Assembly: GCA_011523945.1 (NCBI GenBank) | Contig: WTFU01000186.1 | Coordinates: forward strand, 48,405-112,404 | Direction: 5' to 3' | Length of the DNA stretch: 64,000 bases | Source of the DNA: Mariniblastus sp. | Lineage (GTDB): Bacteria > Planctomycetota > Planctomycetia > Pirellulales > Pirellulaceae | Shown here: positions 41,676 through 52,345 of the stretch, piece after piece | Numbering within the stretch: position 1 is the stretch's first letter | How the letters are laid out: each line of letters opens with the position of its first letter | The notes under the pieces: generated by a model | The model's input: the letters and a program-made list of their open reading frames with translations, nothing else | What the model was told of the DNA's origin: nothing | Databases searched by the model: none | Position numbers and translations under genes: made by a program

Positions 41676-43076
41676 TTAATTCTGGGGGGCAGGAGTTGGC
41701 GTTGGCTGGTTCAACTCAAAGCCCTCCAAACTCTCGTTAGGGAAGAATGCTTTTTCAAATCTTGCATTATTCTTTCTAACATTTTTTCGTTGCTGTGCCG
41801 CCCACGCCGCGAGAATCGAACCATCACCGTATTTTTGAGCTTCCGTCTCACATCCCCATTGAGACCATTCCTCAAAGGTAATGTTTCGAGATTTACAACT
41901 CTCTGCAAAACTAGCATCACACTGGCTGCAACCACCGGGCTGTCCACCACAGCCAGGGCAAACCGCCGGATCCTGTTTCGCAACCTCCGGACGTGGTGCC
42001 AGGAGTGCGCGGCGATACGCAAATTCACCGGCAAAGTTATTTAACCAACCGGTCGTCTCCGCCGAGGTCATCGTAAAATCAATCACCTTGGGACTAATGT
42101 TATTTACAGATGACTGCTCACTCGAGACGTCAATTCCAATTAGCCCAACACCATCGACACCGACAGCGGCTAAACCGTACGAACCGTCTGGGACATCATT
42201 AAAAGCGAAGGTGCCGTAATTATCCGTCGTGGTTGACGCGACAACGATGTCACCCTGAAAAAGCATTACTTTTGTCGATCTAACATCAACCGGTCTTCCG
42301 TTAAGAGAGTTCATCTGGTGAACACGGCCAACCAACCGACCGTCGGCAAGACGTGATACTGGGCGACTCGCCAGCGAGGTTGCTGCTACAGATTCAGGAA
42401 GGTTTTTAGCAAGACCCTCAAATCCAAATAAAGCAGCAGGTGCATCGATTTCCTGTCCTGTCGGATAGGCTCCGAAAACACGGAAGCTAACCTGAGGCGA
42501 ATAATACTTGATCCAGTCGGTGTTAATTGTCGTGCGATTCTGGAAAGCTGTGGCGCTGATTCGGTTTCCAATTTGACCTTTGTTGTTGGGATTGTTTTGA
42601 AGGATATTCAAACCAAAAGCAAAGAAACTGTTTTCGCCCCAACCGATAATGGAATAAGCACCCTGCCTGACGTTGTTGAATTCAAATCGCCCACCGGCAT
42701 TTAAAGTTGTTTGCTTGACCAAACGCCCGCGATTCAACAAAAAGATTTGCATCTGAGAGACGTCTGCTCCTGCTGCCGCTACGACAGAACCGTCAAATCG
42801 GCCATTTGAATCGACCATAATCCAATTCCCTCGAAGGGTCTCGCTCACACGGTCGCCAGTGGCAACATGTGTGACTTCCTGCCAACCGGCAAACCGCGGA
42901 TTGACCATATTCCGCGGCTCTTCCATTAAATCTGCGTTTGTCGAAACTTCAGACCCGAGATCTAAAACTCCGTTGCCGCCTGGAGCATTCAAGTCTTGGG
43001 CAGTGACTTGACTCAAGATGAATGGCAGACAGATCAAGGTGGTCAAAATTGAGCTGAAAACGATTTTTAGATTCAT
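41676..43076 (-). CDS. Secreted protein with carboxypeptidase-regulatory-like / prealbumin-like domains
   Basis: Signal peptide; TTTDNYGTFAFNDVPDGSYGLAAVGVDGVG-type segments; CPGCGGQPGGCSQC. Confidence 0.7.
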   Translation of the reverse strand: MNLKIVFSSILTTLICLPFILSQVTAQDLNAPGGNGVLDLGSEVSTNADLMEEPRNMVNPRFAGWQEVTHVATGDRVSETLRGNWIMVDSNGRFDGSVVAAAGADVSQMQIFLLNRGRLVKQTTLNAGGRFEFNNVRQGAYSIIGWGENSFFAFGLNILQNNPNNKGQIGNRISATAFQNRTTINTDWIKYYSPQVSFRVFGAYPTGQEIDAPAALFGFEGLAKNLPESVAATSLASRPVSRLADGRLVGRVHQMNSLNGRPVDVRSTKVMLFQGDIVVASTTTDNYGTFAFNDVPDGSYGLAAVGVDGVGLIGIDVSSEQSSVNNISPKVIDFTMTSAETTGWLNNFAGEFAYRRALLAPRPEVAKQDPAVCPGCGGQPGGCSQCDASFAESCKSRNITFEEWSQWGCETEAQKYGDGSILAAWAAQQRKNVRKNNARFEKAFFPNESLEGFELNQPTPTPAPQN

Positions 43077-43503
43077 GGCACGTTCTTTTCTAGCTTACAG
43101 CGAATATCACTCGTTAAAAAAACAAACCTGTACTCACAGTTTGAACCATCACCAAATGATTTAACTCTGCAAGTAGCATATCCAAACTTCGTCAAACGAA
43201 TGGCGCAATGATATCAAATGGTTTGGACAGTCCGCTTAACAGACGAATCGACTTTCCTTATCGATCAAGCAAGCTGGAAATAGACGATTAACAGGTTTGC
43301 AACGAAACCACTGACACCTGTATCAACCTGGCGCGCCTTTTCGATTTCGACCTTTGCACGTGTCTTGGCGAATACTCGGTTGAAACGCGTCGATTGGTTT
43401 CAGTAAGCAAATCACCTGAGGCAAACCCTGCGTGCAATTCCGATTATGACGGTGGCGTTCGGCCAGCAAGCTGGGAGATCTCAACAAACCCCATGTTGTA
43501 CTT

Positions 43504-44265
43504 TTACGCTGATAAGTCTCGATCGCTACGCTGCAAATCCGCGACCGTTTTCCTCAGTTCATCCACGTCTAACCGCAACTGAGCCAACGCCTGCTGAATT
43601 GTGAACCAGTCCATTTGCAGTTCATTCGCGGGCGATTTTTCTCGCGGAGCAGCCTCGGAAAGCCGTGTCAGATCGCCCGAATTAAAAGCCGGAAAACGAG
43701 ATTTTAACTCCTCGATTTCGTCCGGCTTATAGAGACCGTGAGTTACGATTTGTCCGCGCCCCGAGGGCGTCAAAGGAATTACTAGGCGGTGTTGAACTAG
43801 TGACGCAATGATTGGCCGAAGCTCTCCCAAATCAGCGATCTTCGTCATCCGAGAAGCTCTTCCACGTAATTCACCAAGCGTTTGTTCACCCCGCAGCAAT
43901 AACTCGGCCATCACTGCCAGCCCGGCCGCATCCACTCCCATCCACTCGTAAAGCTGGTGCTTGAACTTGGGAACGCGCCCACCCGAATGTACTTCGATAA
44001 CTGCACCAAGTTGCCGCAAATCATAAAGCGCCTGCTCAACTTGCTCCTCTCGCAGATCGAGTTGCGGACTCCGATTACTCTTTTGATTCGATGCGGTTTT
44101 AATTCCATTTAACGTCATTGGGTAGACATCTGGTGTCGTTTTTGATTTCTCAACCAAAACTCCAGCCACTCGGCGCTGAATGCAACTCAACGCACACCAT
44201 CGCGCCAAGATATCCGTTTCTTCTTTAGCTTCGCGAGAATCAGATGGATCGTCATTAGAGTTCAT
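43504..44265 (-). CDS. DUF480 (YceH-like) family protein
   Basis: RRVAGVLVEKSKTTPDVYPMTLNGIKTASNQKSNRSPQL...LLLRGEQTLGELRGRASRM. Confidence 0.88.
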   Translation of the reverse strand: MNSNDDPSDSREAKEETDILARWCALSCIQRRVAGVLVEKSKTTPDVYPMTLNGIKTASNQKSNRSPQLDLREEQVEQALYDLRQLGAVIEVHSGGRVPKFKHQLYEWMGVDAAGLAVMAELLLRGEQTLGELRGRASRMTKIADLGELRPIIASLVQHRLVIPLTPSGRGQIVTHGLYKPDEIEELKSRFPAFNSGDLTRLSEAAPREKSPANELQMDWFTIQQALAQLRLDVDELRKTVADLQRSDRDLSA

Positions 44266-44473
44266 GTCGAATTACCCAGTCGATATCTTATTGAAATATC
44301 CGTCACTAACAGACGCGTCACTTGTTGTAACTCGACTACATTTTTTCAGTGATCAGTTCCTTGAATTATAACCAGATGATTCTTTTTAAGAGAATACATC
44401 ACACGTTAAAAACGAATGTCCCTGTCATCGCCAAAAAAAATTAGCCGCTCTTTCGAGAATCCAACCTCACCGC

Positions 44474-45595
44474 TTGATCTTAACCACCCCGCACTGGCAT
44501 ACTGACGCCATGCTCGATCGCAACCAACTCCTCGAAATCATCAGTGGCAACCGAAAGGGAATTGTCTCTACCACAATACGCATTGGTTTAGGATGCATGA
44601 CGCCAATCTACCGGTTGGCAATTTACCTACGTAATAGAAAATTTGATATCGCTGCCAAACAAGGTAACGAATCCATCATCCGAAGCGCCGGCATTCCTGT
44701 AATCTCCGTTGGCAACATGACCACTGGAGGTACGGGGAAAACCCCCATGGTTATCTGGCTTGCCAAACAACTTCGTTCACATGGATCACGTGTTGCACTC
44801 GTCAGCCGAGGATACGGCTCCGAAAATCGAAACGGAGTCGATGGGCCTAATGACGAAGCGCTCGAAATGGAACATCGCCTCCCTGACGTACCTCACTTAC
44901 AGGATCCAGATCGCTACCGAATGACTCAGATTGCACGCCACGAACTTGATTCAGAAATTATTGTTCTCGACGATGCGTTCCAACACCGCCAACTTGCTCG
45001 CAATCTCGACATTGTTTTAATTGACGCCACTGCACCATTCGGGCTCAACCGATTATTGCCTCGCGGTCTTTTGCGAGAGCCGCTCGACGGCCTGTCGCGG
45101 GCCGACCTCATTGTACTGACGCGAACCCACTTAACGTCCACTCCCGAGCGCAACTCCGTCGTTCAAAAGATCAAACGCTACGCCCCAGAAACCACAATTG
45201 CCGAAACACGAACCCGGGCCAGCCATCTTCTGCAATTCGACGGACAAACAGAAGAAGTTTCTAAATTAGACGGCAAGCCAATTTTCTTTTTTTGCGGAAT
45301 CGGCAATCCGGAAAATTTCAAGCTTTCTCTGGAAAAGCTCAATTGCAACATTGTTGGATCTCAGAAGTATCCTGATCATTTCCACTATCAAAGAAGTGAT
45401 TTGGAACACATTCGTGAATCGGCCAAATCCGGCGAAGCTGCGATGATTATCTGCACTCATAAAGATCTGGTAAAAATTGGAACCAACCGACTCGGTGGAA
45501 TTCCCGTCTATGCAATCGTCGTTGATGTGGAATTTTTGAACGGTGAACAAGAATTAAAAGAGCATCTCGTGCACCTATTCAAACCAGACAACTAA
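44474..45595 (+). CDS. lpxK: Tetraacyldisaccharide 4'-kinase
   Basis: PVISVGNMTTGGTGKTPMVIWLAKQL, LVSRGYGSE, IIVLDDAFQHRQLARNLDIVLID. Confidence 0.94.
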   Translation: MILTTPHWHTDAMLDRNQLLEIISGNRKGIVSTTIRIGLGCMTPIYRLAIYLRNRKFDIAAKQGNESIIRSAGIPVISVGNMTTGGTGKTPMVIWLAKQLRSHGSRVALVSRGYGSENRNGVDGPNDEALEMEHRLPDVPHLQDPDRYRMTQIARHELDSEIIVLDDAFQHRQLARNLDIVLIDATAPFGLNRLLPRGLLREPLDGLSRADLIVLTRTHLTSTPERNSVVQKIKRYAPETTIAETRTRASHLLQFDGQTEEVSKLDGKPIFFFCGIGNPENFKLSLEKLNCNIVGSQKYPDHFHYQRSDLEHIRESAKSGEAAMIICTHKDLVKIGTNRLGGIPVYAIVVDVEFLNGEQELKEHLVHLFKPDN

Positions 45596-45607
45596 TCAAG
45601 ACGGCTC

Positions 45608-48600
45608 CTACTTCACGGGAGATTTTCGCTGTGGAACGAGGTTTCTAATTCGGCGAAACATCGGAACCTTCGGTTCCTCAATTTCCTGAATTTCCCGATC
45701 CTCTTCCGACTTGGTGTTAACGCCTAACTGGCCGTCTTTGGTCGGTTTCGCAGTTTCACTCGTTCCTGACGTCTCCGATCCGGAAGGTACCTCATTCAGG
45801 ACAATATATTGGTCGAGAAACTTAGGCCAGTAGCTAGTCATCAACTGCCGACACCGTTCGTAACCCATTGGATCGGAAAGCAGCGGTGTTGTACTCGCCA
45901 GCATCTGTGTCATGGCTTTGACATCATTTTCATCGAACCAACGATCAAAAACTTCCACATTATCGATAGTCACTTGTCCGGGCCCCATTAAATCAAATCC
46001 AATGCGAACATCCGTCAGCCCTTCCGACGGAAGGTCATCGAAGTGAACTGCGAATCGTTTCCATCTTTCTTCAATTTGATTCGCTTCTGAGTCAGGTGAC
46101 AGGCTACCAACGGAACCAAACCGATAGTAACTTGAGCCTTCGGATCGCCCTTCGAGCGCCAACCGCAAGGGTGGCTGTTGATCAGGTGTTTCAGTTTTAA
46201 GCCAAACCGAAATAGACAGCCTTCCTGTTTCAGTAACTTCGAATTTGTTACTCCGAACCCAAACCACTTGGGTCTCGTGCCCTGTCAATTGCAAAGAAGC
46301 GGATCCTTGAATCACCATTGAATCGGAATCCTCGGGATGATCAATCAGCTTCACATAGCCCTTGGGCTGTGAGATGGTGGTCCAGCCGACAAAATTCGAT
46401 TCCCCATCGAACTCAAACCCACGATTTTCGAGGACGCCAAGCGGATTAGGGCTCGCTGATTTTGTCAGTTTTGACTTAAGGGTAATCACGTGTCGCTGCA
46501 GCACGTTGTCCGCCGCTTCCGGGAGCGCAAAATCGAAATCAGTGATCACCGCACCTGATTTCATTTTTCCACCCAACAAACCATAAGCTGGAATCTCAAA
46601 AGTAACCTGACTATCCAGAACCTTTTGGGAAGAGTCATTATCTTCAGCCGATTCAACTCCAGCTTCATCAGCCAAAAGAATAACTTGAAATCGAGAACTG
46701 GAAAACGACTCGATCGTCTCGACCGGCGAATTTTCACCTCTTAATGATAGGCGGACACGATTCGGCCACGGTGACGCATTCGCAACGTAAAAATAGTTCT
46801 CGTTTTCGAATTCTAATTGCCTAACAGCCAAATGCCCGAGCTCTGGTTTGGGGAACCGCTCCGACGAGACATCCTCAAACGGCTCATCAGGCAATTTTGA
46901 AAATACTTCCATCAGCTCTTGCAGTTCCGACGCTTGGCCAAACGGAAGCGTCACGCCGCCATCAATGAACATTCGTGAATCACGATTCTTAAGACTCTGA
47001 AGAAAGCGTTGACGACTAAGCCCATTCCCCTGAATCATGGGCTGCAAACGCATCAAGGGCGACTGCTGCTCTCCAAATGGCACCTGTTCCTCGAGTTGTG
47101 CGAAATGAGCCCAAGTCGAACGATGCGAAAAGATATCAGCGGGATAATTTAAATTTGAAAAAAACTGTTTCGCCTGATCAGAATTTTCAACATTAGAATC
47201 TACTCGCCGCGATGCCAGTGATTGCCCCGGGGCAATGCGATGGGGTTGAAGAAGAATCAACTCTCCCTGGTTTTCTTTTCCTGAAGCAGGCCGGCTCAGT
47301 TCACTATCAAACCCCATGTAAAGCATGATTTTTTTGAAATCTGCATTCGCGTGCAAACTTGGCGAAAACGCAGAAGCTGTTTCATCATTTCGATAAAGGT
47401 CCACCGGAGCCAAATACAGCTTACCCGTTGGCTTCGCCCGCATCACCTCATTGGCCAAATCTTGATACCAAAGCCGCATTTGGGCTGCCCGCCATGCAAT
47501 CCATTGGTCTGAGTGCGTGCCCAGCAAGATCCCTTGAATATCTCGCCATTCTTCAGGAACACCATTCAAATCAGACTGCGACTGAATGAATCTCTGGATG
47601 GTCAGCGAATCGTAGCCCCAATGCCGACCAGGCAATAAGGTATAGGTGTCAGGGCGACAAATAATACTGACGCCTTCGAATGACTGAAACGATTGATAGC
47701 GATTCGACAACTCTGAGACAATCCGCCGGACCGAACGTTGAACCAGAGGATTGAGAGGATTATAAATTGGAAGGCGATTGTTGGATTTGGTGAACTCCCG
47801 CCTTTGGCCATTTAAATCATACATGTCAAAATCTGAATCCGTTCCATCGCGGCGGCGCTCCGCCTCCACTTCGGGCAACGGCCCCGAAAGCGCCAGCGTC
47901 GGTACCAAGACCAACCCCTCACGCTCAAACATTCGAAACAACATCTCTAGAACATCTTTTCGAATCGGATCCTGACCGTTAGTGAAAAAGACACCCGTAT
48001 CGTGTTTCGGGGAAGGCAGCAGCAGTTGGCTCGGATAAATTGAACTGCCGTCAGAGGCGACGGTGACAAACGAACCGCCATAGCCATTCGCCTTCAAATA
48101 CTCGACAAACCTCGTTGCTCCTTCATAAAAAAACTGCCAATCATCAAGCGGCTCACTCACCAGCGGATCGATTTTCTCAAACACTCCAAAATTTTCCGAG
48201 AAAAGCGGCATCTCATAAAAAGCCATTAACTTACGATTGTCCGTGTTTACCGCACCTTTGGGCGGTAAACGATCGGGACCAGCTTTAATTTCGATCGTAC
48301 CGACCGTTGCTTTTTCCGTCTGATGACGATTCGCAATCAGAAGATACGGCGATTTCGTTTCCGGCCAAACCGTCAAACTCAAACGTCGAGATTGAATCCC
48401 GTTTTTGGAGCGAGGCAACAACGACTTGTCAATTTGCACTCCCGAGTCGAACCCATAATTTGGCACTTGGCCGTTGGCATCTGGCTGTAAAAAACTGACG
48501 CCAATCGCAGTCCCCTCGGTTGCCAGGTACTCAATTTCAATAATATGGGGTTGCCCCAATTCACCGACCGTCAAAGGAATCGCCTGCCAGCCACCGGGGG

Positions 48601-49750
48601 CAAGTTCCCCCATCTCTTGACCGGCTACCTGCAATGGGGCATACCGGTTGTTACCGTAAATTTTGGGAGACTTTAAATTGGCGAGCTGTGCGATTTGGCT
48701 CCACGGCGAACTGGCCTCTGCTTCTCCAGAAAGATTGGTCGAGTAAACCACCTCCCATTGTTTCCCATTCGACTTAGCAATTTCATTGGACAAAACCAGC
48801 ACCTGCATCGAGCGACTCACCGGAGGCTTTCTCGAACTGAAGGACGCTTGATAACGCTGCTGTTCTAATTCCAACTCAATATTATAGACGCCCTCTTTTA
48901 AGGGCATTCTAATTTTTACTGGCTGGGGAGGAGCTGAGCCAATAGAGTCCGTTTGAAACGAAATTGATTTTGAAATTAATGATCGGCCACCTACAATTCC
49001 TGCTGGATTGGCAGACATCATTTTTATTCTGCACGCCACCGCTCGACCTACAAAGGGCGTTCGAATGGGGGCAATCGAAAACTCAAATTCTTCACCGGAC
49101 TTAAAAACCAAATGCTGACGCGGAAAAGAAACGCCAAGCTCATCTCCCGGCACTCTTGAAATCGAACAACGGTTACCAATTGAATCGATCTCTCCAGCCA
49201 CCACTCCGCTCAAAAGCTGCTTTAACGATAACGTCTGTTCATAACGAGAGGCGGGCTGTTCTATCGAGCTCAAATCCAAAACGACTCGAGTATCACTATC
49301 GCCTGCCAATGAAAAATCAAATCCACCATAGGTTGTTTTGGACCATTGCTGCACGTTTAATACGTTTCCCGATTTTTCAATCGTCGCATTTGCTTCCGCC
49401 TCAAGACTTAAAGGCGATGGATTGGAAAGCTCTCCATTGACCACTGTCACAGTTCCGGTCCAAGTTTGCGGCAAACCACCACCCCACGAAACTCTAAACC
49501 GAAGATCTTGGTTGTCAGCCGCGCCCGACTCAACTTCTGGATCAAATCGAAACACGCTGGCCGTTGGAAGAAGCGCGGTGGGAGATTTCAGCGCCAAAGT
49601 AGAAGGTTGCACTAAACCATTGTTCTGGACAATTCCAAAAGATTTACCCGGCGCGAGTATCCAGACGAGCGCAGCAAGCCACGCAATCACAAACAGATAT
49701 TTTGCTGTGAGTATCGAAAAAACGAATTTCGGACTTCCGTGTCCGGGCAT
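45608..49750 (-). CDS. Large (1380 aa) secreted protein, possibly with a glycoside-hydrolase-like TIM barrel
   Basis: N-terminal hydrophobic segment; central region YVEYLKANGYGGSFVTVASDGSSIYPS...MFEREGLVLVPTLALSGPLPEVEA suggests a barrel; no firm family assignment. Confidence 0.6.
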   Translation of the reverse strand: MPGHGSPKFVFSILTAKYLFVIAWLAALVWILAPGKSFGIVQNNGLVQPSTLALKSPTALLPTASVFRFDPEVESGAADNQDLRFRVSWGGGLPQTWTGTVTVVNGELSNPSPLSLEAEANATIEKSGNVLNVQQWSKTTYGGFDFSLAGDSDTRVVLDLSSIEQPASRYEQTLSLKQLLSGVVAGEIDSIGNRCSISRVPGDELGVSFPRQHLVFKSGEEFEFSIAPIRTPFVGRAVACRIKMMSANPAGIVGGRSLISKSISFQTDSIGSAPPQPVKIRMPLKEGVYNIELELEQQRYQASFSSRKPPVSRSMQVLVLSNEIAKSNGKQWEVVYSTNLSGEAEASSPWSQIAQLANLKSPKIYGNNRYAPLQVAGQEMGELAPGGWQAIPLTVGELGQPHIIEIEYLATEGTAIGVSFLQPDANGQVPNYGFDSGVQIDKSLLPRSKNGIQSRRLSLTVWPETKSPYLLIANRHQTEKATVGTIEIKAGPDRLPPKGAVNTDNRKLMAFYEMPLFSENFGVFEKIDPLVSEPLDDWQFFYEGATRFVEYLKANGYGGSFVTVASDGSSIYPSQLLLPSPKHDTGVFFTNGQDPIRKDVLEMLFRMFEREGLVLVPTLALSGPLPEVEAERRRDGTDSDFDMYDLNGQRREFTKSNNRLPIYNPLNPLVQRSVRRIVSELSNRYQSFQSFEGVSIICRPDTYTLLPGRHWGYDSLTIQRFIQSQSDLNGVPEEWRDIQGILLGTHSDQWIAWRAAQMRLWYQDLANEVMRAKPTGKLYLAPVDLYRNDETASAFSPSLHANADFKKIMLYMGFDSELSRPASGKENQGELILLQPHRIAPGQSLASRRVDSNVENSDQAKQFFSNLNYPADIFSHRSTWAHFAQLEEQVPFGEQQSPLMRLQPMIQGNGLSRQRFLQSLKNRDSRMFIDGGVTLPFGQASELQELMEVFSKLPDEPFEDVSSERFPKPELGHLAVRQLEFENENYFYVANASPWPNRVRLSLRGENSPVETIESFSSSRFQVILLADEAGVESAEDNDSSQKVLDSQVTFEIPAYGLLGGKMKSGAVITDFDFALPEAADNVLQRHVITLKSKLTKSASPNPLGVLENRGFEFDGESNFVGWTTISQPKGYVKLIDHPEDSDSMVIQGSASLQLTGHETQVVWVRSNKFEVTETGRLSISVWLKTETPDQQPPLRLALEGRSEGSSYYRFGSVGSLSPDSEANQIEERWKRFAVHFDDLPSEGLTDVRIGFDLMGPGQVTIDNVEVFDRWFDENDVKAMTQMLASTTPLLSDPMGYERCRQLMTSYWPKFLDQYIVLNEVPSGSETSGTSETAKPTKDGQLGVNTKSEEDREIQEIEEPKVPMFRRIRNLVPQRKSPVK

Positions 49751-49994
49751 TCGATTGACCTAGGCTAAAAAACAACGAAGTGCATTTCAAAAGTCACTGA
49801 CTTTCCAGTCTTCTCTATGTCCGCGAACTTTACCAATCCACTTGATGGTCATCTAGTCCAACCGGGGTCAATTATGCTAGCAGGCTCGCCCGTTTTATTC
49901 AGAAAGCCATATATTTACAACGAAAAAGCCATCCTCGTTACAACAAATCCATTTGATCAACGTTTCCACTGGAATCACTACAAAGGCAAAACGG

Positions 49995-51209
49995 CTATTC
50001 CTGACGATCGGCGAGTTCGGCGCTAAGTTCATATCCGTCGGGCCAGAGGATATCTCCTGAGACCGTCAAATCACTCATCACATTTTCCATTGATTCAACA
50101 ATAGAAGGACAGCGACGACTGACATCATTTACTTCCCACCGATCATCAGGTTTCACAAATAGACAAGTGCGATCCCCTTCGACAATTAACTTCCATGCGT
50201 GCGTATGCATTGCGTTTACGTCACCCGATCTAGTCCAAGTAATTTCTTTGTCCTTCTCGGGGAGTCGAAACGCAAAATGTCGAAGCGTTTGCTGCATTAG
50301 CTGATCTCCGGAGAACCAATCCTGCAACAACTGAGTGACTAAAACCGGTTGAACAAGCGAGCCGGAACGAAGGTTTCTTAAACTGGCATATTCTGTACGG
50401 TCAGGAGTCCGAATCATCATTGGAACGTGTAGCGATTCTCCATGGCAGCGTTCAAAATCATGAGAAGCGTCACTCCCCACGATTCCGTGTTCCCCCAATG
50501 GATACCCTCGCGGCGACATCAGGCACAACAACGTCGATTCACCCAAGCCTGTTTCCAGCAAATCAAGGACAACTCCTAAAAAATCATCAATCAGAGTGAC
50601 TTGCGCCGCACAAACCTGCTGATAGCTTAGTAACTGATCAGGATCATCATTCTCTGGATCAAACCAACCCGACGGTGGCTCACACCATTGCGGTGGTTCC
50701 GGATCTTCCGAATTAGCTAAATGATTTCGCAACTCAAGTGGCGCGTCCCACGCTCCCGAAAGTCCACGCGAGTGGAGCCATAAACAAGAACCGTTTTCAA
50801 GAGAAGTAATCGCTTGAGCTGCCTGTGCAAAAAAATGAGCAAGCTCCGTCTGCTCCATCCCATCAGCTGGCCGATCATTGTTCCATTCTTCCAACGGCAA
50901 AATTCGGTCGAAATATTTTGACGAGTCATGCGTCAATAGTTCAGAGTCATCACTCAGCAAGACGGGGGAACCTCCCGCCTCGCCAATCGTTTCCAGCCAG
51001 TTTTTCCCCTTGGAATTACCCCATAATTGATCGTAAGCCTGCATTAGATACGGAGAAGCGGCGATCGCTTGATCGAATAGCAAACTTTCCGCAGCTAGAC
51101 GATTGAAATTGGGAGTTTCAAACAAAGTACTGCCGTAAGCACCCAGTAAATTAGCTCCCAACTGGTCAATCACCAGAACGATGGCATTTCGAATTTCAGT
51201 TCCGCTCAT
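49995..51209 (-). CDS. Sulfatase/alkaline-phosphatase-superfamily-like protein lacking canonical active-site residues
   Basis: AIVLVIDQLGANLLGAYGSTLFETPNFNRLAAESLLFDQAIAASPYLMQ and SPRGYPLGEHGIVGSDASHDFERCHGESLHVPMMIRTPD align by eye with sulfatase landmarks. Confidence 0.75.
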   Translation of the reverse strand: MSGTEIRNAIVLVIDQLGANLLGAYGSTLFETPNFNRLAAESLLFDQAIAASPYLMQAYDQLWGNSKGKNWLETIGEAGGSPVLLSDDSELLTHDSSKYFDRILPLEEWNNDRPADGMEQTELAHFFAQAAQAITSLENGSCLWLHSRGLSGAWDAPLELRNHLANSEDPEPPQWCEPPSGWFDPENDDPDQLLSYQQVCAAQVTLIDDFLGVVLDLLETGLGESTLLCLMSPRGYPLGEHGIVGSDASHDFERCHGESLHVPMMIRTPDRTEYASLRNLRSGSLVQPVLVTQLLQDWFSGDQLMQQTLRHFAFRLPEKDKEITWTRSGDVNAMHTHAWKLIVEGDRTCLFVKPDDRWEVNDVSRRCPSIVESMENVMSDLTVSGDILWPDGYELSAELADRQE

Positions 51210-51378
51210 GGTTTTTTGGTTCTAAAACTAACGGCAAGAAATGAACAGACTTGGTAAAGACGAATCCATGGCGACAATTCATAGACAATAAACGAGTCTG
51301 CTCATTGACGAATTTGGTAAAACCATCATATTGTCACCAGCATTTTAATCAAACAGCAAGACATCGGGCGAGAATACT

Positions 51379-51918
51379 GTGTACGATCAACAGCGACTTA
51401 TTGAATTAGTAAAACAGCACGCGTTGCGTTTTGGCGATTTTACTTTGGCTTCGGGAAAAAAAGCCAGCTATTACCTCGACTGTCGCAAATTAACCCTCGA
51501 TAGTGAAGGGGCGAATGTCATTGCTCAGGGCATTCTCGAAGCCATGGGAGACGACCTTCCGGATGCGGTTGGGGGAATGGCAATTGGCGCCGATCCAATT
51601 ACTGCTGCGGTCATTACGTGCGGTTGGCAAGCCGGCAAACCGCTAAAAGGTTTTATCGTCCGCAAAGAAGCCAAATCACATGGCACGGGGCAACAGGTCG
51701 AAGGCCCGATTGAATCGGGACAAACCGCCGTCATGATGGAAGATGTGGTCACGACCGGGGGAAGTTCACTAAAAGCGATTGAGCACGCCAGAGCATTTGG
51801 TTTAAAAGTCGATCGCATCATTGCAATCGTCGACCGGGGTGAAAACTCCGCTGAAATCTTCGATGCCGTCGGAGTCAAATTCACCTCCCTCTTACACGTC
51901 AAAGATTTAGGGGTCTAA
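51379..51918 (+). CDS. pyrE: Orotate phosphoribosyltransferase (GTG start)
   Basis: HALRFGDFTLASGKKASYYLDCRKLTL, VMMEDVVTTGGSSLKAIE. Confidence 0.93.
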   Translation: MYDQQRLIELVKQHALRFGDFTLASGKKASYYLDCRKLTLDSEGANVIAQGILEAMGDDLPDAVGGMAIGADPITAAVITCGWQAGKPLKGFIVRKEAKSHGTGQQVEGPIESGQTAVMMEDVVTTGGSSLKAIEHARAFGLKVDRIIAIVDRGENSAEIFDAVGVKFTSLLHVKDLGV

Positions 51919-52345
51919 TCTCCTCTGTGATTCCAACCTCTTTCTCAGTCACAAACGTCGATGGAATCCGCTTGCTTGCTTTTGAACGCCTTATTGAGGC
52001 CAACACCCTCAAGATTCCTTTGGTTTCAGCGAGAATCTGCAACCGTGTTAATCTGTGCGGGTTAGCTCATCTTTCACACCTGCCTTAACCTCAACGATGC
52101 CAAAGGGATTAAGGATCTGGTAAGGGTCTCCGATGATCGGGGTTGCTCCGCCTAGTTTTCCGATTTTTGCAAATTTACCGATAAGTCGGGTCGGCATACT
52201 TCCAACGGTTAGACGATGTCAAAACGGGGGAGTTACTCTCCGGTATCCGGCGTGGATTTTTTTGGAAGAGCTTCAAAAGTGACTTTGCTCAAACTGAGTC
52301 ACTCAGACGCGGATTCTAGTGATTAGAAAAACACTAGGAGAATCG

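Noticed and set aside
49817-50026. 69-aa + strand ORF
   Set aside because: Short, no family resemblance, and overlaps the 3' end of the sulfatase-like gene antisense.
51919-52345. Possible structured RNA in the pyrE to BBP7-like intergenic region
   Set aside because: GC-rich palindrome-like segments are present, but I could not match any known riboswitch or ncRNA consensus by eye; needs a covariance-model search.
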